DNA from: Acidobacteriota bacterium
Lineage (GTDB): Bacteria; Acidobacteriota; Terriglobia; Terriglobales; Acidobacteriaceae
Direction of reading: 5' to 3'
Assembly: GCA_021805955.1 (NCBI GenBank)
Contig: JAJZDO010000005.1
Coordinates: 1 to 6,599 of the forward strand
DNA length: 6,599 nucleotides
Part shown: positions 5,319 through 6,599 of the stretch, one piece after another
Numbering within the stretch: the first letter of the stretch is position 1
Layout: every line of letters begins with the position of its first letter
Program-made: the position numbers and the translations under genes
Notes under the pieces: generated by a model
What the model saw: only the letters and a program-made list of their open reading frames with translations
Databases searched by the model: none
What the model was told of the DNA's origin: nothing

Positions 5319-6599
5319 TCAATGAGATGGCGATGAAGACTGAACCGTGGTGGAACTGGCCGTTGGTTGCGTACTCTGTTTTGCCCAATCTTCCAGGCCG
5401 CCCACGGCGTTCAGCAGGTCGAGTTTTGTGCGCGTTACATTGAATTGCGCGTCGCGCATATCCACGTAGCGGGTGCGCTCCTCAACGCGATATTGATCGG
5501 CCTGCTGTGGCGGCACTGGTTGACCATTGGCAGCGCCCTGGTTTATCTGGGTCACGATGGAGGCGAGAGTCTCACGCGCAAGTTGCTGCTGCAGGTCGGC
5601 CACCTGCTCCTGAGCTTCGAGTTCACGAAGACTGTGCCACAGGGCAAAGTTGCCTTCATCGTTCTGGATGCGGGTCAACTCCGCCTGACGCTGTGCGCGA
5701 ACCGCTTCTGCTTTCGACTCCAGCGCTTTATCCCGGCGAATGGGATCGAACAGCGGAAAAACCGCTTGAATGCCAATAGCAATATTGCTTTGCTGGAATG
5801 ACTTGTAATATTGTTGGTAGCCGTTGAACGTGGAAAATAGCTGGTATTGAAATGCCATGCCGACGGTGGGCCGGTAGTTCTGATTCTTATCTCCCATTGC
5901 GTTGAACTTTCTCGACTCCGCAGTGGCCAGGGCAGCCTGCACTACGGGGGAATTCTCCTCGTCGCGCATCAGGGAATGAAAGTCCAGATCGGGCAGCGGT
6001 GGAACGGTCGAAGCAGCCGGAATAATTGCGTCCGCGTCCAGCCCGGTCATTGAGGCCAGATATCTCCGAAGTTCATCGGCATGGTCCTCCATCTGAATCG
6101 CACGCAACTGAATCCGTGCGCGCGTTAACTGTGCCTGCGTCAGGCTGCGTTCGCTCTCCAGTCCTGCATGCAAGCGGTCTTCTACAATTGTGACCATCGT
6201 GTCCGTATGTGCGACTGCGTCGTTCAAAGCGGCAATCTGTTTCAATGTGTTGTCGAGTTCGATGTACTTCAAGGAAGCGTCGAGGATTACTTGTTGCCGG
6301 GCATTTTTGACAGATAGCGTCGCTGCTTTGAGAGCAGCACTCGTGGAGCGGATGTAATCATGTTGCGAAAAACTGAATAGCAGCGAATTGGAGCCTACAT
6401 TAAAAATGTAGGGGCCGCCGATCGGGAAGCCGTAGGAATAGCCGAGCCCGGAGCCAATCGAAAAATTCGGGATATAAGCGTTGCGGGTTTCGTTCCATGT
6501 TCCGCGTGCATGCAGTTGTTCGGCTTCTGCAATCTGCACGGTCTTGCTGTTACGAAGGGCAAGATCGATGATCGTGTAGAGCGACACATCCCCGGCTGG
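5319..6599 (-). CDS. TolC-family outer-membrane efflux protein, N-terminus missing
   Basis: This is the last 426 residues of an outer membrane efflux protein (OEP/TolC family), the trimeric outer-membrane channel of RND, ABC or MFS tripartite exporters or of type I secretion. The frame is open to the window edge, so the signal peptide and true start are not seen; an internal GTG at 6587 is not the start. Family features: the opening amphipathic helix 'LYTIIDLALRNSKTVQIAEAE', a Pro in 'RNAYIPNFSIGSGLGYSYG' leading to the first beta-strands, long heptad-like helices ('LKYIELDNTLKQIAAL', 'ERSLTQAQLTRARIQLRAIQ'), 'RRYLASMTGLD', and a second strand/helix repeat starting near 'NYRPTVGMAFQYQL'. It ends in a Ser/Thr-rich tail of about 20 residues. 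No membrane-fusion or RND partner lies in the window; it may be upstream on the - strand. Its link to hopanoids is positional only. Confidence 0.87.
   Translation of the reverse strand, partial: PAGDVSLYTIIDLALRNSKTVQIAEAEQLHARGTWNETRNAYIPNFSIGSGLGYSYGFPIGGPYIFNVGSNSLLFSFSQHDYIRSTSAALKAATLSVKNARQQVILDASLKYIELDNTLKQIAALNDAVAHTDTMVTIVEDRLHAGLESERSLTQAQLTRARIQLRAIQMEDHADELRRYLASMTGLDADAIIPAASTVPPLPDLDFHSLMRDEENSPVVQAALATAESRKFNAMGDKNQNYRPTVGMAFQYQLFSTFNGYQQYYKSFQQSNIAIGIQAVFPLFDPIRRDKALESKAEAVRAQRQAELTRIQNDEGNFALWHSLRELEAQEQVADLQQQLARETLASIVTQINQGAANGQPVPPQQADQYRVEERTRYVDMRDAQFNVTRTKLDLLNAVGGLEDWAKQSTQPTASSTTVQSSSPSH

Overview
The window is a chromosomal stretch from a hopanoid-producing bacterium. 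The best guess for the host is an acidobacterium of the Terriglobia type. That guess rests on moderately high GC content, the flavour of the HpnD and HpnJ proteins and the joint presence of hpnC, hpnD, hpnE and hpnJ. No rRNA or other marker gene is present to confirm it.

Layout. On the + strand, positions 1-2695 hold a tight squalene-forming operon: the 3' end of hpnC (cut by the window edge), hpnD (GTG start overlapping the hpnC stop by 4 nt) and hpnE (16-nt gap). Beyond a 14-nt convergent junction, everything to the right edge is on the - strand. Read in the direction of transcription these genes are an outer-membrane efflux protein of the TolC family (5' end off the window), hpnJ (B12-binding/radical SAM enzyme of hopanoid head-group synthesis) and a pair of half-size, four-helix DMT/EamA-type membrane proteins that overlap by ATGA. 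A strong intrinsic terminator lies just after hpnJ, so the small transporter pair is probably expressed separately from hpnJ.

How the genes work together. HpnD joins two farnesyl diphosphates to presqualene diphosphate, HpnC turns that into hydroxysqualene, and HpnE reduces this to squalene, the substrate of squalene-hopene cyclase (not in the window). HpnJ acts late, on the sugar-decorated bacteriohopanetetrol side chain. The DMT pair and the TolC protein have no assigned role in the pathway. Their position suggests, but does not prove, a link to movement of hopanoids, their precursors or an unrelated exported compound.

Most of the window is a recognisable, known pathway. The part least explained is the translationally coupled pair of four-helix DMT proteins beside hpnJ, whose charge pattern hints at an antiparallel heterodimer. 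There is no RNA gene, insertion sequence, CRISPR array or prophage. No gap between genes exceeds 150 nt.
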